A stretch of DNA of 64,000 bases from positions 310,001-374,000 of the forward strand of contig NC_016078.1 in the NCBI RefSeq assembly GCF_000230555.1, in the 5' to 3' direction. This document shows positions 1 through 9,569 of this stretch, in pieces; position 1 is the stretch's first letter; the number at the start of each line of letters is the position of its first letter. The notes beneath the pieces are model-generated. The model had not been told where the DNA came from and made no database searches. It saw nothing but the letters and a program-made list of their open reading frames with translations. This stretch comes from Pelagibacterium halotolerans B2. Its GTDB lineage: Bacteria; Pseudomonadota; Alphaproteobacteria; Rhizobiales; Devosiaceae. The position numbers were made by a program, and so were the translations under genes.

Positions 1-81
1 TTCGATGTCGAAGGGCCTGCGGCTGGCGAGGATGTCGCGAAGGCGATCGGCAATGTCTACGGCAAGCAGAAGTTTCATTGA
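1..81 (+). CDS. C-terminal end of an unidentified protein (partial)
   Basis: Frame 1 is open from the first base and ends at a TGA at 79-81, giving 26 residues that finish in VYGKQKFH. The upstream part lies outside the window, so no domain can be named. It runs in the same direction as the small gene that follows after about 140 bases. I do not recognise the family; the call rests only on the open frame and its codon-like composition and could be wrong. Confidence 0.45.
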   Translation, partial: FDVEGPAAGEDVAKAIGNVYGKQKFH

Positions 82-218
82 GCCATCTCCCTGCCCCCAA
101 GCGCCGGATTAAACGACGCCCAATTGAGGCCGTCAAGAAATCCTGTCGATCGGCGCACTTGTCCCCGCGCCCCAGTCGGGCATTATGATCGCCCTCGATG
201 AAACGCAAAGGCAGCACA

Positions 219-431
219 ATGGCCGCTTCCACCCTCACCATAGTGGGATTGTCCCATGACATCGCGCAGAAAAAGTCCTACGTGAATTTCGTCTGGGCCA
301 ATGACCCGTCAAAGAGGCTGGGGCTCGAAGTCCCCTACGGCCTGTCCCTCGACCAGATCGAGGCTGAGGCCCGCAAATCGGTCGATGCGCTTTCCGGCGA
401 ACTGGCCGCCTGCAAGCTGGAATTGCCGTAA
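219..431 (+). CDS. Small hypothetical protein, 70 aa
   Basis: I chose the ATG at 219 because a purine-rich AAAGGCAG lies just upstream; an in-frame ATG at 198 would add seven residues. The protein begins MAASTLTIVG and contains one plausible beta-strand/helix unit, with an acidic, amphipathic C-terminal half. There is no signal peptide or membrane segment. It is followed immediately by a strong intrinsic terminator, which supports it as the last gene of its transcript. I recognise no family. It is convergent with gcrA. Confidence 0.6.
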   Translation: MAASTLTIVGLSHDIAQKKSYVNFVWANDPSKRLGLEVPYGLSLDQIEAEARKSVDALSGELAACKLELP

Positions 432-450
432 CGGCAAACGGCACAAAAAA

Positions 451-475
451 AGCCCCGGACAGGGCCGGGGCTTTT
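451..475 (+). terminator. Intrinsic terminator after the 70-aa gene
   Basis: An 8-bp perfect stem AGCCCCGG / CCGGGGCT (451-458, 465-472) with loop ACAGGG is followed by TTTT and preceded by a run of A residues (444-450). It could therefore work on both strands, serving the 70-aa gene and the convergent gcrA. Confidence 0.85.
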
Positions 476-490
476 CGGTATCGGAAGGCT

Positions 491-640
491 TTAGGTTGTG
501 TGGACCGTTAGGTCAGGGTGAGCCGAAAGCGGTTGTTTTCGAGAACCGGAGCGCAGCGTACCTTCGGGTACGCGAGCACCGGAAGCGCAGAAAACTGCCA
601 CTCGCAGGCCACCATCACCTAACGGTCTACACAAACCTAG
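491..640. repeat. 150-bp imperfect long hairpin next to gcrA
   Basis: The two ends are near-complementary: TTAGGTTGTGTGGACCGTTA at 491-510 pairs with the segment ending at 640 (GGTCTACACAAACCTAG, 624-640). Pairing continues inward with a few mismatches to a central GCGTACC-TTCG-GGTACGC hairpin (554-571). The right end overlaps the stop codon of gcrA (637-639). No reading frame explains the sequence. I recall a similar palindrome in other Rhizobiales genomes, but cannot check this here. Confidence 0.75.
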
Positions 641-1188
641 CGCTTCTTGCGGTCGATCTGATGGTAAGCGCGCCGCGAGTGAAATTCGCAATAGGGTTTG
701 CCCTCGTCGGACTCGCGTCCGCAGAAGTGGAATTCACTGCTCATCGGGTCGCCGATCGGCCATTTGCAGGTTTTTTCGGTCAATTCGAGCAGCGAGATGC
801 GCTCCTCGACCGGAATGAAAAGCTCCGCCTTGGTGTTGGTTTCCACCACCATTTCGGTTTCGAGTTCTGCATCCATCTTGAGCGCCGTGGCGCCCATGGT
901 TGGGGCCATCGTCGTGCGCCGCTGGCTGACCGCGCTGGCCGCCGCGGATGCCGTGCCGCGCGAACCGGAGGACGCCGAGGGCCGCCGCGGCGCAGCCGGA
1001 CGCGGCGCCTTGGCGCGCGGCGCGACGCTTGCCGGCTTGGCGCGCGCCGACAGCTTCAACCTGTGGACCTTGCCGATAACGGCGTTGCGGGTCACCCCGC
1101 CGCTCAGTTCCGCGGCGATCTGGCTTGCGCTGAGGCCTTCCATCCAAAGTTTTTTCAGGAGTGCTACGCGCTCGTCCGTCCAGCTCAT
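637..1188 (-). CDS. gcrA: GcrA-type cell cycle regulator
   Basis: 183 aa. The N-terminus MSWTDERVALLKKLWMEGLS is the hallmark of GcrA, a sigma70-associated co-activator that in Caulobacter acts at promoters carrying CcrM-methylated GANTC sites (family knowledge). The ATG at 1186-1188 was chosen for this motif; upstream in-frame ATGs add unrelated residues. Residues 1-45 form the helix-turn-helix. A long Ala/Arg/Pro-rich linker follows, then the conserved C-terminal region from Cys141 (CKWPIGDP), with Cys156, Cys167 and His170 as a possible metal set. It is monocistronic, divergent from argD, and its stop lies in a long hairpin. Two GANTC sites (GAGTC at 1219-1223 and 1481-1485) lie in the upstream region, which fits a CcrM/GcrA circuit but is near chance frequency. 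Confidence 0.92.
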   Translation of the reverse strand: MSWTDERVALLKKLWMEGLSASQIAAELSGGVTRNAVIGKVHRLKLSARAKPASVAPRAKAPRPAAPRRPSASSGSRGTASAAASAVSQRRTTMAPTMGATALKMDAELETEMVVETNTKAELFIPVEERISLLELTEKTCKWPIGDPMSSEFHFCGRESDEGKPYCEFHSRRAYHQIDRKKR

Positions 1189-1644
1189 CGATTGTGCTCC
1201 AGGCCGTATTCTTAAACAGAGTCCGTTCTCGTGCGGACAAATTGCGATTGACCGCCGGCATACTAACTGTCGTATGATGATGGGGTCCGCCACACGAGAT
1301 GTCGTGTTCCCAATATCCTCATACTACACGGGCGGGAAAAACGGTGGCAAGGGCCGGAACACAGTTTCCCCGGTTTATCCCACCTCAATTTTGTATGCCC
1401 GGCAGCAATTGGCGATGGCTGTTGCATGGATCGCACAGCCGTTTCGCGCAAGACAGATGCACCACCAATGTGGCAGGGGTGAGTCAAGCGATCGGGCCCG
1501 GAAAACGGGGCGCTCGATTGACTTTTGAGCGTCCGCCCAGCATAAGCGGAACCGGTAATGCGTGCTTGGGACACCGGGCGCGCTTTTCATTTTCCGGGGC
1601 GAGGTCCCCGATCCCAAACCCATCAACGAGAAGGCTTAGAACAA
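1189..1644. promoter_or_regulatory. Divergent gcrA/argD intergenic region
   Basis: A 456-bp gap without a convincing gene. It must hold the promoters of gcrA (leftward) and argD (rightward). I see two GAGTC sites (1219-1223 and 1481-1485), an AT-richer stretch at 1300-1400, and a small CGGGG/CCCCG inverted repeat near 1596-1610. The open frames here lack codon bias and are shadows. No clear -35/-10 pair could be fixed by eye. Confidence 0.5.
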
Positions 1645-2832
1645 ATGTCTGCGCTCTATGGCACGTATGCCCGGTCCGAACTCGCCTTTGCGCGGGGCGA
1701 GGGCATGCGACTGTTCACGGAGGACGGCACGGCCTATCTCGATTTCGCCGCCGGCATCGCGGTCAACGCGCTCGGCTATGGCGACAAGCATGTCGTTGAT
1801 GCCCTCAAGGCCCAGGCCGACAAGGTCTGGCACACCTCCAACATCTTCACCATTCCCGAGCAGGAAAAACTCGCTCAGCGGCTCGTGGATGCGACTTTTG
1901 CCGACAAGGTGTTCTTCACCAATTCCGGCGCCGAGGCGCTTGAGTGCGCCATAAAGACGGCGCGGCACTATTTCTGGGCCAGGGGTGAAAAGGAAAGGGT
2001 CGACATCATCGGCTTTTCCGGTTCCTTCCACGGACGCACCATCGCGACCATCGCCGCAGCAGGCAACAGGGCCTATACCGAAGGCTTCGGCCCGATGCCG
2101 GGTTACAAGCACACGACGCCCGGCGACCTGGCTGCCGTCGAAGCGCTGATCGACGATAAAACCGCAGCGATCCTCATCGAGCCCGTACAGGGCGAGGGCG
2201 GCGTGACCGCGTTTTCGGACGCCTACCTCAAGGGCCTCCGCGCCTTGTGCGACAAGAACGGTCTGCTGCTGATCTTCGATGAAGTCCAGTGCGGCTATGG
2301 CCGGACCGGAAAGTTCTTCGCTCACGAATGGTCGGGCGTTATCCCCGACATAATGACCGTCGCCAAGGCCATCGGCGCCGGCTTCCCGCTCGGAGCGTGC
2401 CTCGCTAAGGGAGAAGTCGCCGAAAGCATGGTGCCGGGCACCCACGGTTCGACCTATGGCGGCAATCCGCTGGCCTGCGCCGTGGGGAACGCCGTTCTCG
2501 ACAGGATTCTCGCTCCCGGCTTCATCGAGCACGTCGATGCAATGGGCAAGATATTGGCCCACGAACTCCACCAGCTTATGCAGAAATTCCCGCAATACAT
2601 CACCGAAGTGCGCGGCAAGGGCCTGATCGCGGGCATCAAGATCGCCCCGCCGGTGCGCGATTTCGTCGCCCGCCTACGTGATCACAAGCTTCTTACCGTT
2701 GCCGCCAGCGACAACGTGCTGCGCCTCCTGCCGCCATTGATCGTCAACGAGGACGAAATCAGGGAGGCCATTGGCATCATCGCCGGGGCCTTCGTCGAAT
2801 TCGATGCCGAACAGGCCAGCGCCGCGCAATAG
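1645..2832 (+). CDS. argD: Acetylornithine transaminase
   Basis: 395 aa, the usual length. This class III PLP-dependent aminotransferase converts N-acetylglutamate semialdehyde to N-acetylornithine in arginine synthesis, and often also serves as succinyl-diaminopimelate aminotransferase. Visible motifs: the substrate region [11 protein letters not shown], the PLP-contacting [13 protein letters not shown], and the Schiff-base lysine in [12 protein letters not shown]. The ATG at 1645 was chosen because GAGAAGG lies about ten bases upstream and the protein starts [12 protein letters not shown] like its family; an in-frame ATG at 1558 gives an unlike N-terminus. It is the first gene of an argD-argF-hslO run with short gaps. 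Confidence 0.95.
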   Translation: MSALYGTYARSELAFARGEGMRLFTEDGTAYLDFAAGIAVNALGYGDKHVVDALKAQADKVWHTSNIFTIPEQEKLAQRLVDATFADKVFFTNSGAEALECAIKTARHYFWARGEKERVDIIGFSGSFHGRTIATIAAAGNRAYTEGFGPMPGYKHTTPGDLAAVEALIDDKTAAILIEPVQGEGGVTAFSDAYLKGLRALCDKNGLLLIFDEVQCGYGRTGKFFAHEWSGVIPDIMTVAKAIGAGFPLGACLAKGEVAESMVPGTHGSTYGGNPLACAVGNAVLDRILAPGFIEHVDAMGKILAHELHQLMQKFPQYITEVRGKGLIAGIKIAPPVRDFVARLRDHKLLTVAASDNVLRLLPPLIVNEDEIREAIGIIAGAFVEFDAEQASAAQ

Positions 2833-2874
2833 CGCGGCGGCAGGCTCCTTTTCGCTTTTTCAGGATTGCTGATT

Positions 2875-3795
2875 ATGACTGCGAGACATTTTCTCGACCT
2901 CAGGGATTTTTCCTTCGAGCAACTGCGTTCCATTCTCGATTTCGCCCATGAACTGAAAAAACGTCTCAGGGCCGGCGAACGCCCGCGCCTGCTCGAGGAT
3001 AAGGTTCTGGCCATGATCTTCGAACGTCAGTCGACCCGCACGCGGGTTTCCTTCGATGTCGGCATGCGCCAGCTCGGGGGACAGACCCTCATGCTGACGG
3101 GCCAGGAAATGCAATTGGCCCGCGAAGAAACCATTGAGGACACCGCGCGCGTGATGAGCCGCTATGTCGATGCCATCATGATCCGCATCCTCAGCCACGA
3201 CGATCTGCTCGATCTGGCCGGCGCCTCGTCCATTCCCGTCATCAACGGGCTGACCCGGCGCAGCCACCCCTGTCAGGTCATGGCCGATATCCAGACCTTC
3301 GAGGAACACCGTGGATCGCTTGAAGGCAAAAAGGTCGCCTGGATCGGGGATTCCAACAATGTTCTGGCCTCATGGGTCCATGCCACGGCCCTGTTCGGCA
3401 ATACGATGGCTATTGCCTGCCCTAAAGAATACTGGCCCGATCAGGGGCTTTTGTCCGATATCGCCGAAGTGGGCGATGCGGTCAGCCTCGGCACCGATCC
3501 GCACGCCGCGATCGCCGACGCCGATCTGGTCATCACCGACACCTGGGTCTCGATGGGCGACACCGACGAAGGCGAGCGCCGGCGCATCTTGAAACCCTAT
3601 CAGGTCAACCCCAGATTGTTCTCCCAAGCCGCGACCGACGCGCTCTTCATGCACTGCCTGCCTGCCCATCGGGGCGACGAGGTCACCGACGAGGTGATCG
3701 ACGGGCCGCAATCGGTCGTATTCGACGAAGCTGAAAACCGCCTGCACATCCAGAAGGCCATTCTTTGCTGGGCCTTCGGGATCGAAACGCTTTAG
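2875..3795 (+). CDS. argF: Ornithine carbamoyltransferase
   Basis: 306 aa. Makes citrulline from ornithine and carbamoyl phosphate in the cytoplasm. Carbamoyl-phosphate motif STRTR at residues 53-57, HPCQ at 131-134, and the ornithine-binding HCLP at 260-263 are all present, so it should be active. I start it at the ATG 2875 ([12 protein letters not shown]), nine bases after CAGGA, rather than at an upstream TTG (2866). It follows argD by 42 bases and precedes hslO by 19, so the three are probably cotranscribed. Confidence 0.96.
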   Translation: MTARHFLDLRDFSFEQLRSILDFAHELKKRLRAGERPRLLEDKVLAMIFERQSTRTRVSFDVGMRQLGGQTLMLTGQEMQLAREETIEDTARVMSRYVDAIMIRILSHDDLLDLAGASSIPVINGLTRRSHPCQVMADIQTFEEHRGSLEGKKVAWIGDSNNVLASWVHATALFGNTMAIACPKEYWPDQGLLSDIAEVGDAVSLGTDPHAAIADADLVITDTWVSMGDTDEGERRRILKPYQVNPRLFSQAATDALFMHCLPAHRGDEVTDEVIDGPQSVVFDEAENRLHIQKAILCWAFGIETL

Positions 3796-3814
3796 GCGGA
3801 TTAAGGAACACGCA

Positions 3815-4801
3815 ATGAGCGAAAGCTCTCTCGAACAATTCGGGCTCGACCGGCCCGAGAGCGGGGACGATGTTGCCGTTCCCTTCACGCTCGAAAACCT
3901 CGACAGCCGCGGGCGCGTCGTGCGTCTGGGCAATCAGCTCGACACCATCATCGCCCGACATGGCTATCCCGAACCCGTGGCGCGCCTTCTGGGCGAAGCG
4001 GTGACGCTTGCCGCGCTGATCGGCACCTCGCTCAAATTCGAGGGCCGGTTCATCCTGCAGTCGCGGACCGACGGACCGGTTAGCCTTCTCGTTGTCGATT
4101 TCGATACCCCGGATGGCCTTCGCGCCTACGCCCGGTATGACGATGAGGCATTGGGGGCTCTGGTTGAAGCGGGAACGACCAAGCCCCAGGATTTGCTCGG
4201 CAAGGGCGTTCTGGCCCTTACGGTGGACCAGGGCGTCCATATGGACCGCTATCAGGGCATTGTCGCTCTCGAAGGTGAAAGCCTTGAGGAGGTTGCTCAC
4301 ACCTACTTCATGCAGTCCGAACAGATCCCTACCCGGGTCCGGCTGGCGGTTGCCGAGCATTCCGAGCGCGGACAGTCGCGCTCGTCCTGGCGCGCCGGCG
4401 GCGTCCTGCTCCAGCATCTGCCCGAGCATGGCGGGGCAACCATGGCCGATCTGCCCGGCGACGGGGATTTCGAAAACGAGGAGATGGCCGACCCCGATTT
4501 TGTCGAGGACGATCGGTGGACCGAGGCAAAGGCGCTGCTCGACACCCTTACCGATGCCGAGCTTGCCGATCCCGACCTTTCCTCCGAACGGCTTCTGTTC
4601 CGGCTCTACCACGAAACCGGCGTGCGGGTCTTCGAACCCCAGACCCTTGTCGAGCGCTGCACCTGCTCGGCTGAACGCGTTGAACAGATGATCAACGACT
4701 TTACCCCAGAAGACAGGGACGAGATGGTGGTTGATGGGCAGATAGAAGTCGTGTGCGAGTTCTGCTCGACCCACTACCACTTCAATCCCAATCAGTTCTG
4801 A
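3815..4801 (+). CDS. hslO: Hsp33 redox-regulated chaperone
   Basis: 328 aa. Hsp33 is a cytoplasmic holdase activated when oxidation releases zinc from four cysteines. The C-terminal zinc set is complete: Cys282-x-Cys284 and Cys314-x-x-Cys317 (RCTC and CEFC). The N-terminal core (MSESSLEQFGLDRPESGDDV) resembles alphaproteobacterial members, which often lie after argF. It ends the argD-argF-hslO run and is followed by an intrinsic terminator. Confidence 0.95.
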   Translation: MSESSLEQFGLDRPESGDDVAVPFTLENLDSRGRVVRLGNQLDTIIARHGYPEPVARLLGEAVTLAALIGTSLKFEGRFILQSRTDGPVSLLVVDFDTPDGLRAYARYDDEALGALVEAGTTKPQDLLGKGVLALTVDQGVHMDRYQGIVALEGESLEEVAHTYFMQSEQIPTRVRLAVAEHSERGQSRSSWRAGGVLLQHLPEHGGATMADLPGDGDFENEEMADPDFVEDDRWTEAKALLDTLTDAELADPDLSSERLLFRLYHETGVRVFEPQTLVERCTCSAERVEQMINDFTPEDRDEMVVDGQIEVVCEFCSTHYHFNPNQF

Positions 4802-4820
4802 GCGATCGAAATGACCGTTG

Positions 4821-4851
4821 AAAAAGGCGATCCTTCGGGGTCGCCTTTTTT
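4821..4851 (+). terminator. Intrinsic terminator after hslO
   Basis: Stem AAAAAGGCGA / TCGCCTTTTT (4821-4830, 4841-4850) extended inward by TCC/GGG around a TTCG tetraloop (4834-4837), ending in six T residues. Confidence 0.92.
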
Positions 4852-4990
4852 GTGGGGTTGGCGCCCAGCCTTACCGGCCTTTCCAAAAGTTCATTTGTAA
4901 CGGTCTGGTGTCGCAGGTAAAAATTTTCCGATACGGACCCGTTCGGCCGACCTTGGCCGTCCGATGTGTTGTTGGGCAAGGAAAGCGCCT

Positions 4991-6406
4991 TTGGAAAACC
5001 TACCCGGCTCCGGCTACGTCGCCTCGACTGAAAAAAGCGAAGATCAGCCGAAAACCGAAAAGCCGCGTGCGCGGTTCGGCCTGATATCCGCACTCGTCCG
5101 TCTTGGGCTGGCGGTGCTTATTCTGGTGCTTGCCGTTTATTGGGCGTTCAGTTGGGTTGCCCAGCGGCCCGACGCTCCCCAGCGCATGAATCGCGAACGA
5201 ACCTTTACGGTCGAGGTCATCGACCCGGTTTATGCAAGCCACAGTTCATCGATCACAGCCTACGGTCAGGTGGCGTCGGCGCGCACCATCGAGCTTCGCT
5301 CCCTCGTGGCCGGCAGGGTGCTCGAAATCTCGCCCGATTTTGCTGTCGGGTCCCAGGTGGAGGAAGGTGACGTGCTCGTCCGCGTCGATCCGTTTACCTA
5401 CACCGGCGCCGTGGTCGAGGCCCGCGCCGCAGTGGCCGATGCCGAACTTTCCCTCGCTGAAGCCGAGGAGGCCTATGCTCTCGAACAGAGCGCCATCACC
5501 GCCGCCCAGGAAGCGCTGACATCGGCCCAGACCGACCTCGAGCGTGCCCGTTCTCTGCTTTCCAGCGGCGCCGCCACTCAGCAAACGGTCGACACCCGCG
5601 CGCTCACGGTTTCCGAGCGCCAGCAGGCGCTCGATCAGCGCCAGTCCAATCTTGTCACCCTCAACGCCCAGATCCTGCGCCAGCAGGCGGCAATAGCCCA
5701 GGCCGGCTACGCCCTTGAATCGGCCGAGCGCGACTTGGCCAATACCGAGATCACCGCGCCTTTCACCGGTATCGTCACCGCCCGCAATGTCACCGCCTCC
5801 GCCTATGTCGGCGCCAATGAGGCGGTAGCCTCGATCTATGAGAGCGACGCGCTCGAAGTGAGCTTCATGGTTTCGGACGCGACCTATGCCACCTTGCGCC
5901 GCGACGGGCTGTTCGATCGTTCGGTAGAAGTGTCGCGCACCACAGGAACGGATGCCGAGCGTATTTCGGGCCGGATTGCGCGTGTCGCTCCCGAGATCGA
6001 TTCCGCCACTGGCGGCGTGACGCTCTATGCCGAACTCGACAGTGAAGGGGCCGAACTCCTGCGTCCGGGAACTTTCGTGAGCGTCGAGGTCGAAGGCGTG
6101 ACCCACGAAAACACCCTCCTTGTGCCGGAAACCGCGCTCTATGACGATAATCACCTCTACGTCATCCGCGACGGTCGGATGGCGGCGGTCGATGTCGATA
6201 TACGCGACCGGGATGGCGCCCAAATCATCATTTCCGCCGACATCGCCGAGGGCGAACGCATCATCACCACGCGCCTGTCTCAGGCCGGTGAGGGTGTAGC
6301 GGTGCAGGTCGAGGGCGAGGAGCAGGCGACTGGCCCTCAGGGGGGCGATGGGCCGGGTGGGCCCGGCGGCGGGCCGGTCGTGATCGGCCGCGGACCGGGA
6401 GGCTGA
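4991..6406 (+). CDS. RND efflux periplasmic adaptor (membrane fusion) protein
   Basis: 471 aa from a TTG at 4991 that has AAGGAAAG six bases upstream; an in-frame ATG at 4964 is an alternative with a weaker site. A single membrane segment near residues 35-57 (LVRLGLAVLILVLAVYWAF) anchors it. The barrel-sandwich half (TIELRSLVAGRVLEISPDFA), a long alanine/glutamate coiled-coil hairpin (about 120-225) and the second lipoyl half (AERDLANTEITAPFTGIV) follow. A Gly/Pro-rich tail closes it. It pairs with the RND pump that starts two bases after its stop. No TolC-type outer membrane gene or regulator lies beside them, and the substrate cannot be told. Confidence 0.92.
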   Translation: MENLPGSGYVASTEKSEDQPKTEKPRARFGLISALVRLGLAVLILVLAVYWAFSWVAQRPDAPQRMNRERTFTVEVIDPVYASHSSSITAYGQVASARTIELRSLVAGRVLEISPDFAVGSQVEEGDVLVRVDPFTYTGAVVEARAAVADAELSLAEAEEAYALEQSAITAAQEALTSAQTDLERARSLLSSGAATQQTVDTRALTVSERQQALDQRQSNLVTLNAQILRQQAAIAQAGYALESAERDLANTEITAPFTGIVTARNVTASAYVGANEAVASIYESDALEVSFMVSDATYATLRRDGLFDRSVEVSRTTGTDAERISGRIARVAPEIDSATGGVTLYAELDSEGAELLRPGTFVSVEVEGVTHENTLLVPETALYDDNHLYVIRDGRMAAVDVDIRDRDGAQIIISADIAEGERIITTRLSQAGEGVAVQVEGEEQATGPQGGDGPGGPGGGPVVIGRGPGG

Positions 6407-6407
6407 A

Positions 6408-9400
6408 ATGCGCCCCTCTCCGCAGGCCTCGACCGGTGTGATCGCCGCTTTCGTTCGGCACCGCAACGCCGCCAATCTCTTTATGATCCTGTTTGTCCTG
6501 TTCGGTTGGTGGGGGCTGTCCAATCTCAACCGGCAATTGATGCCGAACACTGAAACGCGTTCCATCGAGATCTCGATCAGCTGGCCCGGAGCAACGGCCG
6601 AAGATGTCGAACGCAATGTGCTCCTGCTCATCGAGCCGGCCGTACAGAGCGTCGATGGCGTGATCTCCATGACCTCGAACGCCCGCGAAGGGCGCGGCTC
6701 GATTACTCTGAATTTCGAGCGCACGGTGGAAATGCAGACCGCCGAACGGCTTGTCCAGACCGCAGTGTCCTCGGTCACCGGTCTCCCTGACGGTGCTGAG
6801 ACGCCGAGCGTTTCAGCGCCACGCTTTTTCGATCCGGTCGCCGCCATTGCCATTTCGGGCCCTTTCCCTGAAGAAGCCCTGCGGCGCTACGCCCGTGAAA
6901 TTCGCGACGGCCTTCTGGCCTCGGGCGTCGACCGCGTCGAATTCACCGGCTATCGCGATCGTCAGATCGTCATCGAGATCGATGATGCCAAACTGCGCCA
7001 ATTGGGTTTGACACTCGATGACCTGTCGGCTGCCCTCACGCCCAATTTCGCAGATCAGCCATCCGGCTCGCTCAGCGGAGATTTTGACGCCCAGATCCGC
7101 GCGGCCGCCAACGAGCTTTCGGCCCAGGAAATCGCCCAGACCGAAATCCTGTCCTCAGCGACCGGGCAGAGCCTGACCTTCGGCGATGTGGCCACCATCA
7201 CCGACACTTTCGATCCCGATACCCCGCTCGGCTACATGCGCGGCGAACCCGCCATAAAGCTGCAGGTCTCGCGCGCCGCCAGCGCTGACACCGTAACGAC
7301 ATTCGAAGCGGTTCAGGCCTATGTCGAGGAGTTGCAGCCTACCCTGCCGCAATCGCTGCACGCCGTCGTTTTCGACGCCGCCGCCGACCAGGTCAATCAG
7401 CGCCTCGGGCTGTTGATATCCAACGGTGTCGCCGGCTTCTTTCTGGTGCTCGTTGTCCTGTTCCTGTTTCTCGATGGCCGCATTGCCATCTGGGTTGCCA
7501 TGGGCATCCCCGTCGCCATCATGGGGACGCTCGGCGCGATGTATCTCATGGGGCTTACGCTCGACATGATCTCGATGTTCGCGCTCATGATGGTGCTCGG
7601 CATTATCGTCGATGACGCCATTGTGGTGGGCGAGCATACGGCCACGCTTTACCGCCAGGGCTTGTCGCGAACCGACGCCGCGATCCGCGCCGCCGGCGCC
7701 ATGGCGGCGCCTGTCATCGCCTCGGCGCTGACCACCATCGCCGCGTTTGCTCCCATCTGGCTCGTCGGCGATGTGGTGGGCCAGATCGTTTCGCCACTGC
7801 CCGTCGTGGTTGTGGCGGTCCTGATCGCCTCCCTGATCGAGTGCTTCTTCATCCTGCCTGGCCACCTCGCCCACGCCCTGCCGCGTGAGCGCAAGCAGGC
7901 CGGCCGTTTTAGGCGCACGTTCGACAAGGGGTTCGATTTCTTCCGCGACCGCCTCTTCGGCGGGCTGGCAGCCATCAGCTATTCCTGGCGCTATGTCACC
8001 GCCGCCATCGCCCTTACCATCACTCTCGGTGCGCTTGGCGTATACGGATCGGGCGCCCTGCGGTTTGAGTTTTTCCCGACGGCAGAGGGCGAAAGTTTCA
8101 ACGTTTCTGCCCAGTTCCAGGCCGGAACACCCCAGTCGCAAATGGCGAACACCATCCAGGCCATCGAGGATGCCGTCTCGGAGGTGGAAGCGGGTCTGAC
8201 GCCCGATGGCGAACAGCTCATCGTCACCACCTATGCCAGCCTCGACCTTGAGGAAGGGCGGGCCGATTTCGACGTCTATCTGACCCCGTCCGAGGAGCGC
8301 TCGGTTCGCACGGACACGATCACCCAGGCCATCGATGAAAATCTCCCGGCGGTTGCCGGTGTCGAAAGCATCAGCATTCGCCAATACCGCGGCGGACCGC
8401 AGGGCTCCGCGGTCGATGTGCGTTTCGTTGGCGGGGATGCTGCAACGCTCAAACTCGCCGCCGAGAACCTCAAGGACGTGCTCGAAGGGTTCGATGAGGT
8501 CGATACCGCCTTCGATACCCTGTTTTACGGCAGCCCCGAGCTCGTCATGTCGCTCAATGCGCGTGGGACGGCACTGGGCTTTGATCTTGCATCCCTTGGG
8601 TCGCAAGTGCGCAGCGCCTTCCAGGGCGAGGACGTCGCGACCGTCGCCTCCAATGAGGATGAGATCACCGTTCGCCTCGTGCGCACCGTCGACGCCGAAG
8701 GCTCCTCGGCGTTGCGCGACATGTGGGTGCGCGCGCCGAGCGGGGAATATGTTCCGCTTTCGTCCATCGTGAGCTTTTCCGAGCAGCAGGGCTTTGCCTT
8801 TATCGCCCGCGAGGAAGGCCGCACCGCTGTTTCTGTCCGCGCCTCGGTCGCCGAAGGTGTCGACCACGCCGATATTCTGGCGCGGCTCGAAGCCGATTAT
8901 CTGCCCACAATCGTCAATCGCTATGGAATTTCCTACGAGTTTGGCGGCCGGCAGGCTGAGCAGAATGCCGCTTTCGCCGATCTGGGCACGGGCATGATTG
9001 TCGCGCTGGCCGTAATGTACATCATCATCTCATGGATCTTCGCAGCCTATTTCACCCCGATCGCTGTCATGGTCATTATTCCCTTCGGCGTTGCCGGCGC
9101 TGTCTGGGGCCATTACCTGCTTGGGCATAACCTGACCATCATTTCGATGATGGGCATGCTCGGGCTCGCCGGTATCCTGGTCAATTCCTCGATTGTTCTG
9201 ATTTCGAGGATGAACGAGCGCAGGGCCCAAGGCGAGGGCCTGCGCGATGCCGCGATCGGCGCGTCCAAGGATCGGTTGCGCGCCGTCATGCTGACCTCGC
9301 TCACCACCATCGGCGGTCTGCTGCCGCTCCTGTTTGAAACCAGCCTCGTTGCCCAGATGCTCGTCCCCATGGCCCTGACCATCGTTTCGGGCCTGACGTT

Positions 9401-9563
9401 GGCGACCTTGCTCGTGCTGTTCCTCGTTCCCGCCGTCCTTGGTATCGGTGCCGATATCAGGGCCGTACTGCAATGGGTGTTCCTCACCCCCAACGCCTTG
9501 ACGGTCCGGGAAATGCTGGCCGGTCGGCAGCACCTCTCGCCGCCGGCCGACCCGGCCGAATAA
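6408..9563 (+). CDS. RND multidrug/solute efflux permease (HAE1-like)
   Basis: 1051 aa, the normal size for an AcrB/MexF-type trimeric inner membrane pump. N-terminal TM1 (NLFMILFVLFGWWGL), two large periplasmic loops, and the TM4 motif with paired acidic residues (LGIIVDDAIVVGEHT, about residues 397-411), which carries the proton relay aspartates. Its start ATG lies one base after the adaptor stop, so the pair is translated together. The sequence resembles the AcrB/D/F family of uncharacterised alphaproteobacterial exporters rather than a heavy-metal pump (no CzcA signature). Drug or lipid-like substrates are likely; this is inference. Confidence 0.93.
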   Translation: MRPSPQASTGVIAAFVRHRNAANLFMILFVLFGWWGLSNLNRQLMPNTETRSIEISISWPGATAEDVERNVLLLIEPAVQSVDGVISMTSNAREGRGSITLNFERTVEMQTAERLVQTAVSSVTGLPDGAETPSVSAPRFFDPVAAIAISGPFPEEALRRYAREIRDGLLASGVDRVEFTGYRDRQIVIEIDDAKLRQLGLTLDDLSAALTPNFADQPSGSLSGDFDAQIRAAANELSAQEIAQTEILSSATGQSLTFGDVATITDTFDPDTPLGYMRGEPAIKLQVSRAASADTVTTFEAVQAYVEELQPTLPQSLHAVVFDAAADQVNQRLGLLISNGVAGFFLVLVVLFLFLDGRIAIWVAMGIPVAIMGTLGAMYLMGLTLDMISMFALMMVLGIIVDDAIVVGEHTATLYRQGLSRTDAAIRAAGAMAAPVIASALTTIAAFAPIWLVGDVVGQIVSPLPVVVVAVLIASLIECFFILPGHLAHALPRERKQAGRFRRTFDKGFDFFRDRLFGGLAAISYSWRYVTAAIALTITLGALGVYGSGALRFEFFPTAEGESFNVSAQFQAGTPQSQMANTIQAIEDAVSEVEAGLTPDGEQLIVTTYASLDLEEGRADFDVYLTPSEERSVRTDTITQAIDENLPAVAGVESISIRQYRGGPQGSAVDVRFVGGDAATLKLAAENLKDVLEGFDEVDTAFDTLFYGSPELVMSLNARGTALGFDLASLGSQVRSAFQGEDVATVASNEDEITVRLVRTVDAEGSSALRDMWVRAPSGEYVPLSSIVSFSEQQGFAFIAREEGRTAVSVRASVAEGVDHADILARLEADYLPTIVNRYGISYEFGGRQAEQNAAFADLGTGMIVALAVMYIIISWIFAAYFTPIAVMVIIPFGVAGAVWGHYLLGHNLTIISMMGMLGLAGILVNSSIVLISRMNERRAQGEGLRDAAIGASKDRLRAVMLTSLTTIGGLLPLLFETSLVAQMLVPMALTIVSGLTLATLLVLFLVPAVLGIGADIRAVLQWVFLTPNALTVREMLAGRQHLSPPADPAE

Positions 9564-9569
9564 GGATCA

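Noticed and set aside
301..1215. 304-aa and 276-aa plus-strand frames over gcrA
   Set aside because: They run antisense to gcrA and across the long palindrome; the products lack domains.
1189..1644. CcrM/GcrA regulation from two GAGTC sites upstream of gcrA and argD
   Set aside because: Two GANTC in ~450 bases is close to chance expectation, so kept only as a note.
7155..8867. 570-aa frame antisense to the RND permease
   Set aside because: Complete domain-bearing gene exists on the other strand; the antisense product has no recognisable motif.
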